A DNA stretch of 64,000 nucleotides. Origin: an uncultured Rhizobiaceae group bacterium. GTDB lineage: Bacteria > Pseudomonadota > Alphaproteobacteria > Rhizobiales > Rhizobiaceae. The stretch covers positions 1 to 64,000 of the forward strand of contig CALGMR010000014.1 in the NCBI GenBank assembly GCA_937958815.1, in the 5' to 3' direction. Numbering within the stretch: the stretch's first letter is position 1; each line of letters opens with the position of its first letter. Of the stretch, positions 17,538 to 27,444 are shown piece by piece. A program made the translations under genes and the position numbers. The notes under the pieces are model-generated. The model saw nothing but the letters and a program-made list of their open reading frames with translations. It searched no databases and had not been told where the DNA came from.

Positions 17538-20500
17538 CTAGTTTCCCGCTAGAAGGGTGGCATTGCCGCCCGCTGCTGTGGTGTCGATGCAAATGTGTCT
17601 TTCTTTTGAAAGCCATTTTTCAAATTCGCGATCTGTGATGAGCGGAACAATCGCTCCTTTGCGTCGAGCCAGTGCTTTTCGAATGTCTTGTACATCGTTC
17701 GACCAGCAAATGATGCCATCCAGATCATTCAACTCTTCTATGGCTTCAAGGGAAACCCGTGTGTGTGTGTCCGTGGGGGTGTCTGACGCAACAGCAATCG
17801 CATGACAGCCTAAAGCAGCAGCTCGTTTTCTTTGTTGCTCCGCAAGTTCAAGCGTGGGCCCAAGGCACAAAATGCGACCGCGCGGGAATGTCGAATAGAT
17901 GTTCGATTCACCCGTGGGGCCGGGTAAGCTCACTTCAGTCTTGTTTTGTGGAGGCAGGGGTTTAACTCTAGAAAAATCCTTTTCAATATTTTTGCAGGAA
18001 CGGTCGCCAAGGGCTGTTGCGGAGATCGGCTCTAATTGGCGGTGTGTAAAACGCTCAACATAAAGAGGCCCGCCCGCTTTTGGGCCAGTTCCGCTTAAAC
18101 CTTCACCCCCGAAGGGCTGCGACCCAACAACAGCACCAATTTGATTTCGGTTGATGTAGATATTTCCAACTTCAACGCGCTCGATCACATGTTGTACGCG
18201 ATCATCAATTCTGCTGTGCAGGCCAAATGTCAGGCCGTACCCAGTGGAATTGATGTCTTCAATCACCTGATCCAATTCATGACTTTCAAAAGTCGCAATG
18301 TGAAGAACCGGTCCAAATATTTCTTCTTTCAGGTCTTTGATCCCGTCTACTTTTAAAACGGTAGGCGGAACAAAGGTTCCAGCGGACGGCACCTCAACTT
18401 GATGCAGCAAGGCACCTTTGGTTTGAGCTTGATCAATATAGGCGCGGATTTTGTCCGCAGCTGCTTGATTGATGATTGGGCCCACATCTGTGCTGAGGTC
18501 TTGCGGATTTCCAATCTTTAACTCATCCATCGCTCCAAAGAGCATTTTCAAAAAGGGCTCCTTTATATCGCTTTGCAGATACAACACCCGCAACGCACTG
18601 CAGCGTTGTCCAGCAGATTGAAATGCAGAAGCGATGATATCGCCCACGGCTTGTTCTGGCAGCGCGGTGCTGTCCACGATCATGGCGTTCAACCCACCCG
18701 TTTCAGCAATGAGAACTGCATCTGGCGCGAGCTTTTCTGCCATGTTGCGATTGATGGTTTGAGCGGTTGCCGTGGAGCCTGTAAAACACACGCCATCCAC
18801 GCTCACGTGACCCGTCAAAAGAGAGCCGATCGCTTGGCCCGGTCCAGGTAAATAATGGAGCGCGGTTTCTGGCACTCCCGCTTGCCACATCAGTTTGCAA
18901 GCTAAATGCGCGATCAAACATGTGGCTTCCGCAGGTTTCGCCAAGACGGCATTGCCCGCGGCTAGGGCTGCTGAAACTTGTCCTGTGAAAATTGCCAGAG
19001 GAAAGTTCCATGGCGCGATGCATGTGAAAACGCCTGCGGGCTCCAGCGCTTTCTGTTCTGCGCAATTTGCATAATAGCGCAGGAAATCGACGGCTTCGCG
19101 GAGCTCGCCCACGCAATCAAGCAGTGTTTTGCCAGCTTCTGCCATCAGCAAAGCGAAAATATCTATCGCATGTTCTTCAAATAATTCAGCGCTCTTGCGC
19201 AAAACTTTAGCGCGCTCATTTCCTGTGGTGGTCCATGGCTGTGCCATCTCACAGGCGCGGACGGCATCGTGGCTGGACGCATATTGTACAGTGCCAATTT
19301 TTTCACCAGTTGCAGGGTTGAGCACATCAATCGGTTTTGAAGTTCCACCATTTATGGTCCACTGTGTTGCAGAATAGTCTGCAAGATCAGTTTTCAATTC
19401 GTTCAAAGTTGCGGGGTCAGAGAGATCCCATCCTCTTGAATTCTTACGCTCAGGTGCGAAAAGATCTTGAGGATTTCGAAGTAAACCCTGTGTGTGCGTC
19501 TTGTTCTTTTGATCCAACACGCTAAACGGGTCAGCCGCCACCAATTCAGGCGAAACACTTTCATCAACAATCTGATTCACAAACGAAGAGTTGGCTCCGT
19601 TTTCCAACAGGCGGCGCACCAAATATGCGAGAAGATCTTTGTGGGCGCCCACAGGCGCATAAATTCTACAGCGTGTCTTTTGTCGGCGTAAAACCGTATC
19701 GTGCAGAGCCTCACCCATCCCGTGAAGGCGCTGGAATTCAAACGCGGTTTTATCGGTCGCCATTTCCAATATGGCGGCAACAGTGTGAGCATTGTGCGTG
19801 GCGAATTGCGGATATATCCGGTCAGTCATGCCCAACAGTTTTTGGGCGCAGCAGATATAGCTGATGTCTGTTGAGGGCTTTTGAGTGTAGACAGGAAAGT
19901 GCTCATGACACTCGACCTGAGACAATTTGATTTCCGTGTCCCAATAGGCTCCTTTCACCAAGCGAACCATGAATTTGCGGTCGTGTTTTTGCGCCAATGC
20001 GTAAAGCCAATCCAGCACTTGGGGGGCGCGTTTTCCGTATGCTTGCACGACAACACCAAATCCGTCCCAGCCTTCAAGCGCCGGGTCGCTCACAACTTGT
20101 TTGATAATGTCTAGCGACAGTTCAAGTCGACCTGCTTCTTCTGCATCAATGTTGAAACCAATCCCTGCTGACTTTGCCAAGACAGCGAGTGACTGAACTC
20201 TTGGCACCAGTTCGCGCAAAACGCGCTCACGCTGCAGCGTTTCGTATCTTGGATGAAGCGCTGAGAGTTTAATGGATATTCCCGGGTTTTCGGCAATATC
20301 GTCAGACTTGCTCTGTTTTGCCAATTCGCCAATCGCATCGCTGTAAGCCAGAAGATAACGACGCGCGTCTTGGTTGGTTCGGGCGGCTTCCCCCAACATA
20401 TCGTATGAATAGGTAAAACCTTCCCCCTGTTTGGTTTCTGCACGCTCCATTGCCTTTTCAATGGTTTCACCCAAAACAAATTGCCGCCCCATTTCTTTCA

Positions 20501-20975
20501 TGGCCTGTGTGACGGCTTGTCGAATAACAGGTTCGCCCAACCGTTTAATCGCGCCATGCAGAATGCCCGTTATCGATTGATCACCATCCTCCTCTTTCAA
20601 CACCTTTCCAGTGAGATACAGCGCCCATGTGGATGCGTTGATGAGTGACGAGTGCGATTTTCCCAAATGTTGCCCCCAAGCGCTGGGTGCAATTTTATCT
20701 TCAATAAGAGCGTCCATCGTCTCACTGTCAGGAACCCGCAACAGCGCTTCCGCCAAACACATAAGCGCCACACCTTCGTCGCTGGACAAGCCATATTCGC
20801 CAAGAAAAAGCTCCATCATACCTGGCGCACTGTCTGCTCGAATGCGTTCGACCAATTCAATCGCCCTGCGATGGATACGTTGGCGAAGGTCGAGATCTAT
20901 ATCTGCCGCTGAAAGAAGATCGTTTAAGGCTTCTTGGTCGGATGTTAATGGCTTGAGAAACACTGAATAGGCCAT
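17538..20975 (-). CDS. putA: Bifunctional proline dehydrogenase / L-glutamate gamma-semialdehyde dehydrogenase
   Basis: PutA oxidises proline to glutamate in two steps, with FAD in the N-terminal barrel and NAD in the C-terminal aldehyde dehydrogenase. ATG 20975 has AGGAG six bases upstream, giving 1145 residues; longer readings lack a ribosome site. The proline dehydrogenase barrel (about 180-470) contains IKLSALHPRYE, MVRLVKGAYWD and the FAD/proline segment FATHNAHT. The aldehyde dehydrogenase (about 540-1000) has GSTATAQ, AETGGLNAMIVD and catalytic Cys in SAGQRCSALR. There is no ribbon-helix-helix DNA-binding domain, so it is not self-regulating. Control most likely comes from the divergent Lrp-type gene. 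Confidence 0.96.
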   Translation of the reverse strand: MAYSVFLKPLTSDQEALNDLLSAADIDLDLRQRIHRRAIELVERIRADSAPGMMELFLGEYGLSSDEGVALMCLAEALLRVPDSETMDALIEDKIAPSAWGQHLGKSHSSLINASTWALYLTGKVLKEEDGDQSITGILHGAIKRLGEPVIRQAVTQAMKEMGRQFVLGETIEKAMERAETKQGEGFTYSYDMLGEAARTNQDARRYLLAYSDAIGELAKQSKSDDIAENPGISIKLSALHPRYETLQRERVLRELVPRVQSLAVLAKSAGIGFNIDAEEAGRLELSLDIIKQVVSDPALEGWDGFGVVVQAYGKRAPQVLDWLYALAQKHDRKFMVRLVKGAYWDTEIKLSQVECHEHFPVYTQKPSTDISYICCAQKLLGMTDRIYPQFATHNAHTVAAILEMATDKTAFEFQRLHGMGEALHDTVLRRQKTRCRIYAPVGAHKDLLAYLVRRLLENGANSSFVNQIVDESVSPELVAADPFSVLDQKNKTHTQGLLRNPQDLFAPERKNSRGWDLSDPATLNELKTDLADYSATQWTINGGTSKPIDVLNPATGEKIGTVQYASSHDAVRACEMAQPWTTTGNERAKVLRKSAELFEEHAIDIFALLMAEAGKTLLDCVGELREAVDFLRYYANCAEQKALEPAGVFTCIAPWNFPLAIFTGQVSAALAAGNAVLAKPAEATCLIAHLACKLMWQAGVPETALHYLPGPGQAIGSLLTGHVSVDGVCFTGSTATAQTINRNMAEKLAPDAVLIAETGGLNAMIVDSTALPEQAVGDIIASAFQSAGQRCSALRVLYLQSDIKEPFLKMLFGAMDELKIGNPQDLSTDVGPIINQAAADKIRAYIDQAQTKGALLHQVEVPSAGTFVPPTVLKVDGIKDLKEEIFGPVLHIATFESHELDQVIEDINSTGYGLTFGLHSRIDDRVQHVIERVEVGNIYINRNQIGAVVGSQPFGGEGLSGTGPKAGGPLYVERFTHRQLEPISATALGDRSCKNIEKDFSRVKPLPPQNKTEVSLPGPTGESNIYSTFPRGRILCLGPTLELAEQQRKRAAALGCHAIAVASDTPTDTHTRVSLEAIEELNDLDGIICWSNDVQDIRKALARRKGAIVPLITDREFEKWLSKERHICIDTTAAGGNATLLAGN

Positions 20976-21083
20976 GATCGCTCCTGAGTATTTTACCAAG
21001 TTTTGCACAGTCTAATTGACAATGCTTCCGGTTTGGAACAAAAAAACAGTGATTTTCACCAATTTTGTCGGATAATTTAGGCT

Positions 21084-21572
21084 ATGAGCATCAGCAACAC
21101 CAATCAATCAAAGCTTGATGCATTTGACATGAAAATTCTGCAGGCATTGAGCGCAGATGCACGCATGACGGTGACCGGCCTTGCTGAAGCAATCGGATTG
21201 TCAAAAACACCTTGTCATGCTCGTGTGAAACGGCTGGAAAAAGAAGGCTATATTTTGGGGTATAGGGCTCTGATCGACCCTATTAAATTGGGCCTGAACC
21301 ATATTGCATTTGTTGAAGTGAAGCTTTCAGACACGCGAGGAAATGCGTTGACGGAATTCAATCAAGCCGTTGCAAATCATGGGGAAATCGAACAGTGCCA
21401 CATGATTGCCGGAGGGTTTGATTATCTCTTGAAGATACGAACAACCGATATGCAAAACTATCGCAAGTTTTTGGGTGAAACTCTTTCAGAGTTGCCTCAT
21501 GTGGCGCAAACATCGACCTATGTTTCCATGCAGGCCGTAAAAGAATCTGCCGTACTGGATACGGTTGGATGA
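21084..21572 (+). CDS. putR: Lrp/AsnC family regulator, probable proline-responsive PutR
   Basis: Lrp/AsnC regulator of 162 residues. The helix-turn-helix (about 14-60) reads DMKILQALSADARMTVTGLAEAIGLS, and the RAM ligand-binding domain follows (about 75-150). It is divergent from putA across 108 nt. In rhizobia and related bacteria this arrangement marks PutR, which activates putA in response to proline. The function is inferred from family and position. Confidence 0.88.
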   Translation: MSISNTNQSKLDAFDMKILQALSADARMTVTGLAEAIGLSKTPCHARVKRLEKEGYILGYRALIDPIKLGLNHIAFVEVKLSDTRGNALTEFNQAVANHGEIEQCHMIAGGFDYLLKIRTTDMQNYRKFLGETLSELPHVAQTSTYVSMQAVKESAVLDTVG

Positions 21573-21587
21573 ATCAATTTGGCAGGT

Positions 21588-22604
21588 TTATAGATGTTGC
21601 GTTTGTCCCGAAACCGCAGCTTGTTTGATCGCTTCAATCACGCGCAAAGTTTGCAAACCCTCGCGGCCACTCACCAAGGGCTCTTCATTGCCTTTGATAA
21701 CCTGTTGGAAGTGAAGCAATTGCGCGCGCAACGGATCAGTTTGGGCGCATGAAACCGTTTCGTGTTGAATTGGCGACCACCAACTCTTCTCACCGTCGTG
21801 AGACCATACGGTCATGTCTGGAATGGACATGGATGCGACTGTCCCGCCAATTTTGTAACAAGACATGGGTGTTTTGGGATAGGCGGGGTTTTCACCGGAT
21901 GTGAGCTCCCAACTCCAAGGGGCAACAACCGTGTCGGAAACATTGACTGTCCCCAATGCACCATTTTCGAACCTTACAAGAATTGCTGAAGTGTCTTCGA
22001 CTTCAAAATTGCGATGCTTGTTCGACTCCATCGCCTGAACACTGACAACTTCGCCGCACAAATGTCGAAGCAGATCGATATCGTGAATGAGGTTGATAAA
22101 GACAGGCCCTGCACCCTTTTGGCTGCGCCACTGAACTGAAAAATAGTCATCAGGTTTGTAGAGCCAAAACTGAGCGTTCACAGCAACAATTTTCCCCAAT
22201 CGTTGCGCCTCAATTTCGGCTTTGGCAGCTTTGATGAGCGGGTTGTGACGACGGTGATGCCCTACAAGAATTGGAACATCTTTTTGTTCGGCGGCGGATA
22301 CAAGCGCTTCAGCTTCAGTTGAACTGTCGGCAATTGGCTTTTCCATCAGCATGGCGACACCAGCATCGATGCACGCCAAACCATGTTCCACGTGCATCTG
22401 ATTTGGCGTCGCAATTATGGCGCCGTCTGGACGGTCTTTTGCAAAACATGCCTGAATGGTTGGATACCATGCTACACCGTGTTCTTGGGCCAGAGCTTGA
22501 GATGCAGGAGCAGGGTCCACAATTGCAGACAAGCATTTTTCATTGGCCACAAGCTCAATATGCTTGCGGCCAATAAGCCCAGCGCCGACGACCGCGATTC
22601 TCAT
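21588..22604 (-). CDS. Gfo/Idh/MocA family NAD(P)-dependent oxidoreductase
   Basis: Rossmann-fold dehydrogenase of about 338 residues acting on sugars, inositols or related polyols. The N-terminal nucleotide-binding motif is RIAVVGAGLIGRKH. The EKP motif (MLMEKPIAD, about residue 92) is the family hallmark, and the mixed-sheet C-terminal domain contains VFINLIHDIDLLRHLCG with the catalytic-region histidine. I take ATG 22604 because the outer TTG 22613 has no better ribosome site. It follows an FAH-family gene 23 nt upstream, probably in one transcript. Substrate unknown. Confidence 0.88.
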   Translation of the reverse strand: MRIAVVGAGLIGRKHIELVANEKCLSAIVDPAPASQALAQEHGVAWYPTIQACFAKDRPDGAIIATPNQMHVEHGLACIDAGVAMLMEKPIADSSTEAEALVSAAEQKDVPILVGHHRRHNPLIKAAKAEIEAQRLGKIVAVNAQFWLYKPDDYFSVQWRSQKGAGPVFINLIHDIDLLRHLCGEVVSVQAMESNKHRNFEVEDTSAILVRFENGALGTVNVSDTVVAPWSWELTSGENPAYPKTPMSCYKIGGTVASMSIPDMTVWSHDGEKSWWSPIQHETVSCAQTDPLRAQLLHFQQVIKGNEEPLVSGREGLQTLRVIEAIKQAAVSGQTQHL

Positions 22605-22627
22605 ATCAGCCAAGGCGATGTCACAGC

Positions 22628-23476
22628 CTATTTGTCACGTTTTACTTTTTGCTTTTGCTGGCCAAGGCCTTCAATGCCCAATTCCATGACGTCACCTTCT
22701 TTCAAAAAGATTGGCTTTGGTTTCATGCCAAGACCAACCCCTGGAGGCGTTCCGGTCGAAATCACATCGCCTGGATGCAAAGTCATGAGTGATGACAGAT
22801 GTTCGATGATTTCAGCAACGGTGAAAATCATCGTGGCGGTGTTGCCTGTTTGACGGCGCTTGCCATTCACATCCAACCACATATCCAAAGATTGAGGGTC
22901 TTTGACTTCATCGCGTGTCACCAACCAAGGGCCAGTTGGGCCAAACGTGTCGCAACTTTTGCCTTTGGTCCATTGACCCGTGAGTTCGGTTTGGAATTCA
23001 CGTTCAGAGACGTCGTTGATGACACAATATCCAGCCACATATTTCAGGGCATCTTTCTTGGATACATATTTCGCCTTGCGCCCAATAACGACACCCAGTT
23101 CAACTTCCCAATCTGATTTCTTGCTTTGGCGTGGCAGCGAGACAGCATCGTTTGCACCCACCACAGCCGAGTTTGCTTTGAAGAACAAGATTGGGTGCTT
23201 TGGAATGTCTGCACCTGTCTCGGCTGCGTGGTCGGAATAGTTCAATCCGATACATAGAAACTTGCCAATATTCCCCACGCACGGGCCCATACGTTGGCGA
23301 CCTTCGACCTTCTTCAATTTTTTGACGTCTAGGCCACGAAGCATTTTCAGTGTTTTGTCATTGAGAAATTCTCCTGAAATGTCTTTGACTTTGCGGGAAA
23401 GATCGCGAAGCACGCCATCTTCATCAATCAGGCCAGGCTTCTCTTCTCCAGCTTTTCCGTAGCGAACGAGTTTCAT
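22628..23476 (-). CDS. Fumarylacetoacetate hydrolase (FAH) family protein
   Basis: FAH-fold enzyme of 282 residues; this fold covers hydratases, hydrolases and decarboxylases of 2-oxo acids. ATG 23476 begins MKLVRYGKAGEEKPG, the usual start of the short-form family; upstream readings add unrelated sequence. Metal-binding acidic residues fit the pattern WEVELGVVIGRKAKY, near residue 145. The C-terminal signature HPGDVISTGTPPGVGLG is clear. It is co-directional with the Gfo/Idh/MocA gene, suggesting a small catabolic operon for a sugar acid or similar compound. Confidence 0.9.
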   Translation of the reverse strand: MKLVRYGKAGEEKPGLIDEDGVLRDLSRKVKDISGEFLNDKTLKMLRGLDVKKLKKVEGRQRMGPCVGNIGKFLCIGLNYSDHAAETGADIPKHPILFFKANSAVVGANDAVSLPRQSKKSDWEVELGVVIGRKAKYVSKKDALKYVAGYCVINDVSEREFQTELTGQWTKGKSCDTFGPTGPWLVTRDEVKDPQSLDMWLDVNGKRRQTGNTATMIFTVAEIIEHLSSLMTLHPGDVISTGTPPGVGLGMKPKPIFLKEGDVMELGIEGLGQQKQKVKRDK

Positions 23477-23723
23477 AGTGTTATCCAGTATTGAAAATTC
23501 AGCAGCTAAATGAGCAGGTCTGGCGTTGAATATCAAGACTGCTGCTTTTGAGGGTTTATGTTCCCAACTTCAATTTGAGCCGCTGAGGTGCAGTGCGAAG
23601 GTTTGAATAAACCGCTGATCTGCAACTTATAATCGTTGACTCTGTCATGTAAGCTCTTAGCATAATTCCATGAAAAAATGAGTTGCTCTCATGCAAGTCA
23701 ATTTTGAAAACAGGAGACTGAAA

Positions 23724-24719
23724 ATGAAAAAAACTGCACAAAAATTGGTCATGGGCTTGGCGCTCGCACTTACAACAACTGCAGCTATGGCCGATCCAGC
23801 CGTTCTGTACGATCTTGGTGGTAAGTTTGATAAATCATTCAACGAGAGTGCTTATGTTGGTGCAAAACGTTGGGCTGATGAAACAGGCAAAAAATTTGCT
23901 GAAGTTGAAATCCAATCTGACGCACAGCGTGAACAAGCCATTCGTCGTTTTGCTGAAGCAGGTCACAACCCAATCGTTATGGCGGGCTTTGCATGGGCAA
24001 CACCGCTTGCCGAAGTTGCAAAAGACTACCCAGACACAAAATTCTCCATCATTGATATGGTCGTGGATGCTCCAAACGTGAAGTCGACAGTGTTTGCTGC
24101 CGAACAAGGTTCTTACCTTGCTGGTATGTTGGCTGCGTTGGCCTCTAAGTCAGGTTCAGTTGGCTTTATCGGAGGTATGGACATTCCATTGATCAGAACG
24201 TTTGCTTGCGGATATGCACAAGGTGCATTGGATGCAAAGTCAGATGCCAAAGTTGTCTCCAACATGACAGGTACAACGCCAGCTGCTTGGAATGACCCAG
24301 TGAAGGGGTCAGAATTGACACTCGCACAAATCAGCCAAGGTGTTGACGTTGTCTTCGCTGCTGCGGGCGCAACTGGTGTCGGTGTTTTGCAAACAGCTGC
24401 CGACAAAAACATTCTGTCAATCGGTGTAGATGCAAACCAGAACTACCTCCATCCAGGTAAGGTTTTGACATCTATGTTGAAGCGCGTGGACAACGCTGTT
24501 TACAATTCATTCAAAGCGGGAGCTGAACTGAAAACTGGCTTCACGTTGATGGACCTTTCAAACGAAGGTGTTGGTTACGCCCTTGATGAGCACAACAAAG
24601 CGCTGATCACGGACGATATGAAAGCCAAGGTAGATGCCGCTAAGGCGAAAATCATTTCTGGTGAAATCAAAGTTCACAACTACAGCTCTGACGAGAATTG
24701 CCCTTCCTACAAGTTCTAA
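23724..24719 (+). CDS. BMP family ABC transporter substrate-binding protein (nucleoside type)
   Basis: Binding protein of the BMP/PnrA/Med family, which captures purine or pyrimidine nucleosides. ATG 23724 follows CAGGAGAC and starts a signal peptide ending at AAMADP (about residue 22). The fold opens with VLYDLGGKFDKSFNESAYVGAKRW, whose DKSFN and aromatic residues form the nucleoside site in characterised members. AAEQGSYLAGMLAAL and GFIGGMD are also typical. Its partners downstream are the matching ATPase and two permeases, a ribokinase-like gene and a nucleoside hydrolase, which together support nucleoside import. Base use suggests strong expression. Confidence 0.93.
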   Translation: MKKTAQKLVMGLALALTTTAAMADPAVLYDLGGKFDKSFNESAYVGAKRWADETGKKFAEVEIQSDAQREQAIRRFAEAGHNPIVMAGFAWATPLAEVAKDYPDTKFSIIDMVVDAPNVKSTVFAAEQGSYLAGMLAALASKSGSVGFIGGMDIPLIRTFACGYAQGALDAKSDAKVVSNMTGTTPAAWNDPVKGSELTLAQISQGVDVVFAAAGATGVGVLQTAADKNILSIGVDANQNYLHPGKVLTSMLKRVDNAVYNSFKAGAELKTGFTLMDLSNEGVGYALDEHNKALITDDMKAKVDAAKAKIISGEIKVHNYSSDENCPSYKF

Positions 24720-24744
24720 GTTTGAGCTAACAAGACGATAACCG

Positions 24745-24776
24745 GGGGCCGCGTTGTGTGGCCCCTTTGGTTTTTA
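24745..24776 (+). terminator. Intrinsic terminator/attenuator after the BMP binding-protein gene
   Basis: GGGGCC and GGCCCC arms (24745-24750, 24760-24765) are followed by TTTGGTTTTT. It is 25 nt after the stop and inside the importer operon, so it probably tunes the ratio of binding protein to membrane parts. Confidence 0.7.
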
Positions 24777-24793
24777 TATCAGGCAGTAGAGTT

Positions 24794-26332
24794 ATGAACG
24801 TGCAGCACCCTGCAATTGAGCTTCAAGGAATTTCAAAGGCCTTTGGCCCGGTGCAAGCCAACAAGAATATTTCTATTCGGGTGATGCCCGGCACTGTTCA
24901 TGGTATTATCGGAGAAAATGGTGCTGGTAAGTCGACATTGATGTCGATCCTTTACGGCTTCTACAAAGCCGACAGTGGCGATATTTTCGTCAATGGTGAG
25001 AAAACCCTCATTCCTGACAGCCAGGCCGCAATCGCTGCTGGTATTGGCATGGTGTTCCAGCACTTTAAACTGGTTGAAAATTTTACAGTTCTTGAAAACA
25101 TTGTTTTGGGTGTTGAAGATGGTGCGCTGTTGCGACCCTCTTTGAAAAAAGCGCGCAAGCAGCTCAAGCAACTGGCAGAAGAATACGAACTGCAAGTTGA
25201 CCCTGACGCTGTGATTGAAGATCTTGGCGTTGGCATGTTGCAGAGGGTTGAAATTCTAAAAGCCCTTTATCGGCAGGCGGAGATCCTCATTCTGGATGAA
25301 CCCACGGGGGTGCTGACACCTGGTGAAGCCGATCAACTGTTCCGCATTCTTGGCCGCTTGAGCGATGAAGGTAAAACCATCATTTTGATCACGCACAAGC
25401 TGCGCGAAATTATGGACATCACTGACACGGTCAGTGTGATGCGCCGTGGTGAAATGACAGCGACCGTAAAGACAAAAGAGACATCGCCATCTGAGCTGGC
25501 GGAACTCATGGTGGGCCGCAAAGTGTTGATGCAGGTGGATAAGGAACCAGCAAAACCTGGCGCAACAGTGCTGCAGGTTAACAATCTCAATGTTATCGAC
25601 GAAAGTGGGGTGCGTCGGCTGAAAGACGTGTCCTTTGATGTCCGTGCAGGGGAGATTGTTGGGATCGCGGGTGTTGCCGGAAATGGTCAATCAGAACTTC
25701 TTGAGGTTCTCGGCGGTTATGAAAAAGCGACGGGCTCTGTTTTGATAAACAATCAAGACCTTGCCTTATCGGGGTCAGAGCTAAACGGTCAATCGCGTCG
25801 CGCTATGGGCATCTCGCATGTTCCTGAAGACAGGCAACGCGAAGGTTTGATTATGGACCACATGGCATGGGAAAATGTGCCGCTTGGCTATCATAACGAT
25901 CCAAAATATCAGCGCAGCAGGTTGTTTATGAACAACAGAGCTTTGCGTGTGGATGCTCAAGAGAAAATGGACCGCTTCGATGTGCGGCCACCCAACCCTC
26001 GTTTGGCGGCCAGTGGGTTTTCTGGTGGCAATCAGCAGAAGATCGTTTTGGCTCGTGAAATAGAACGCAACCCGGATTTGTTGTTGATTGGCCAGCCCAC
26101 CCGTGGCGTAGACATTGGTGCTATTGAATTCATTCACAAGCAGATTGTTGCATTGCGCGACCAAGGCAAAGCCATATTGTTGATCAGTGTGGAACTTGAT
26201 GAGATTTTATCCCTGTCAGATCGTATCATTGTCATGTTCGATGGAAAGCTCATGGGCGAGCGTTTGCCGTCGCAAACAAGTATCAAAGAACTCGGTCTTC
26301 TCATGGCCGGTGTCACTGGGGAAGCTGTCTGA
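24794..26332 (+). CDS. Nucleoside ABC transporter ATP-binding protein, double NBD (NupA/NupO type)
   Basis: A fused ATPase of 512 residues with two nucleotide-binding domains, as in BMP-dependent nucleoside importers. NBD1 has Walker A GENGAGKST, the family signature LGVGMLQR and Walker B LILDEPTGVLTP. NBD2 has the degenerate Walker A GVAGNGQSEL that is normal for this family, signature SGGNQQKIVLA and LLIGQPTRGVD. I use ATG 24794; an outer GTG at 24758 lies inside the terminator T-run. The stop overlaps the first permease start (TGATG). Confidence 0.93.
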   Translation: MNVQHPAIELQGISKAFGPVQANKNISIRVMPGTVHGIIGENGAGKSTLMSILYGFYKADSGDIFVNGEKTLIPDSQAAIAAGIGMVFQHFKLVENFTVLENIVLGVEDGALLRPSLKKARKQLKQLAEEYELQVDPDAVIEDLGVGMLQRVEILKALYRQAEILILDEPTGVLTPGEADQLFRILGRLSDEGKTIILITHKLREIMDITDTVSVMRRGEMTATVKTKETSPSELAELMVGRKVLMQVDKEPAKPGATVLQVNNLNVIDESGVRRLKDVSFDVRAGEIVGIAGVAGNGQSELLEVLGGYEKATGSVLINNQDLALSGSELNGQSRRAMGISHVPEDRQREGLIMDHMAWENVPLGYHNDPKYQRSRLFMNNRALRVDAQEKMDRFDVRPPNPRLAASGFSGGNQQKIVLAREIERNPDLLLIGQPTRGVDIGAIEFIHKQIVALRDQGKAILLISVELDEILSLSDRIIVMFDGKLMGERLPSQTSIKELGLLMAGVTGEAV

Positions 26333-27441
26333 TGAACAAAATGCCAAAATGGGCAGATGTTGTCCTCATTCCGCTGATCTCTTTAATCCTCGCAGCATTT
26401 TTCAGTGCGCTTGTGATCTGGGCAATCGGTGAAGATCCCATCAATGCCCTACAGGTCATGATCAAGGGTGCTGCAGGCTCAACCTATGCTTGGGGCTACA
26501 CGCTCTACTATGCCACCAACTTTATCTTTACGGGGCTGGCGGTTTCAATTGCCTTTCATGCGCGGCTCTTCAACATTGGTGGGGAAGGGCAAGCCATGCT
26601 GGGTGGTTTGGGCGTTGCAATTGTTTGTCTTTATATTCCGTGGCCACATTGGACCTTGGCCTTAATCGGCGCATCGATTGGCGGGGCTCTATTTGGCGTT
26701 GCATGGGCAGTCATACCTGCGTTTTTACAAGCCAAACGCGGCAGTCATATTGTGATCACGACAATTATGTTCAACTTCATTGCTGCAGCATTGCTCAATT
26801 TTCTGCTCATTGGGATGTTGAAACCCCCAGGGGCTATGGATGTCGCCACCGCAAAATTTCCCGAAGCCACACACTTGCCAAACATTCACGAAATTTTGGG
26901 GCTTGTTGGCATTCCGTTTTCAAAGGCAACACCTGCCAATATAAGCTTGTTCATTGGCATCGCTGCGTGCGTGGCCTTGTGGGCGCTCATTTGGCAAACA
27001 CGGCTTGGTTATGAAATCAGATCGTTCGGCCGTTCTGAACCCGCTGCAAAATATGCAGGGATAAACCGCACAAGAATTATTATGCTGGCCATGGTGATCT
27101 CTGGCGGTCTGGCTGGAATGATGGCCATTAACAATGTGATGGGTGAAGCCGAAAGACTTGTGCTGAACGCTGTTGAAGGCGCTGGTTTCATCGGCATCGC
27201 CGTTGCTCTTATGGGGCGTAGTCATCCATTCGGAGTGTTCCTCGCAGCCATATTGTTTGGCTTTCTATATCAAGGTGGAGCTGAATTGGCGTTCTCAACA
27301 TCCATTCCCCGTGAAATGATTGTTGTGATCCAGTCTCTCGTTATTCTGTTTACTGGCGCCTTTGACAATATGGTGCGTGCGCCAATTGAACGATTGTTTA
27401 TGAGACTTCAAAAATCTCCGAACGTGGCATCGGTGGAGTAA
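26332..27441 (+). CDS. Nucleoside ABC transporter permease 1 (NupB/NupP type)
   Basis: First membrane subunit of the BMP-dependent nucleoside importer, 369 residues, of the BPD_transp_2 fold. The segments FNIGGEGQAMLGGL, TTIMFNFIAAALLNFLL and SFGRSEPAAKYAGINR are typical family landmarks. It overlaps the ATPase stop and lies three bases before the next permease. Confidence 0.93.
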   Translation: MNKMPKWADVVLIPLISLILAAFFSALVIWAIGEDPINALQVMIKGAAGSTYAWGYTLYYATNFIFTGLAVSIAFHARLFNIGGEGQAMLGGLGVAIVCLYIPWPHWTLALIGASIGGALFGVAWAVIPAFLQAKRGSHIVITTIMFNFIAAALLNFLLIGMLKPPGAMDVATAKFPEATHLPNIHEILGLVGIPFSKATPANISLFIGIAACVALWALIWQTRLGYEIRSFGRSEPAAKYAGINRTRIIMLAMVISGGLAGMMAINNVMGEAERLVLNAVEGAGFIGIAVALMGRSHPFGVFLAAILFGFLYQGGAELAFSTSIPREMIVVIQSLVILFTGAFDNMVRAPIERLFMRLQKSPNVASVE

Positions 27442-27444
27442 GAT

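Noticed and set aside
23636..23666. TTGACT...CATAAT as a sigma-70 promoter for the BMP operon
   Set aside because: The spacer is 19 nt and the -10 is weak, so it is not convincing.
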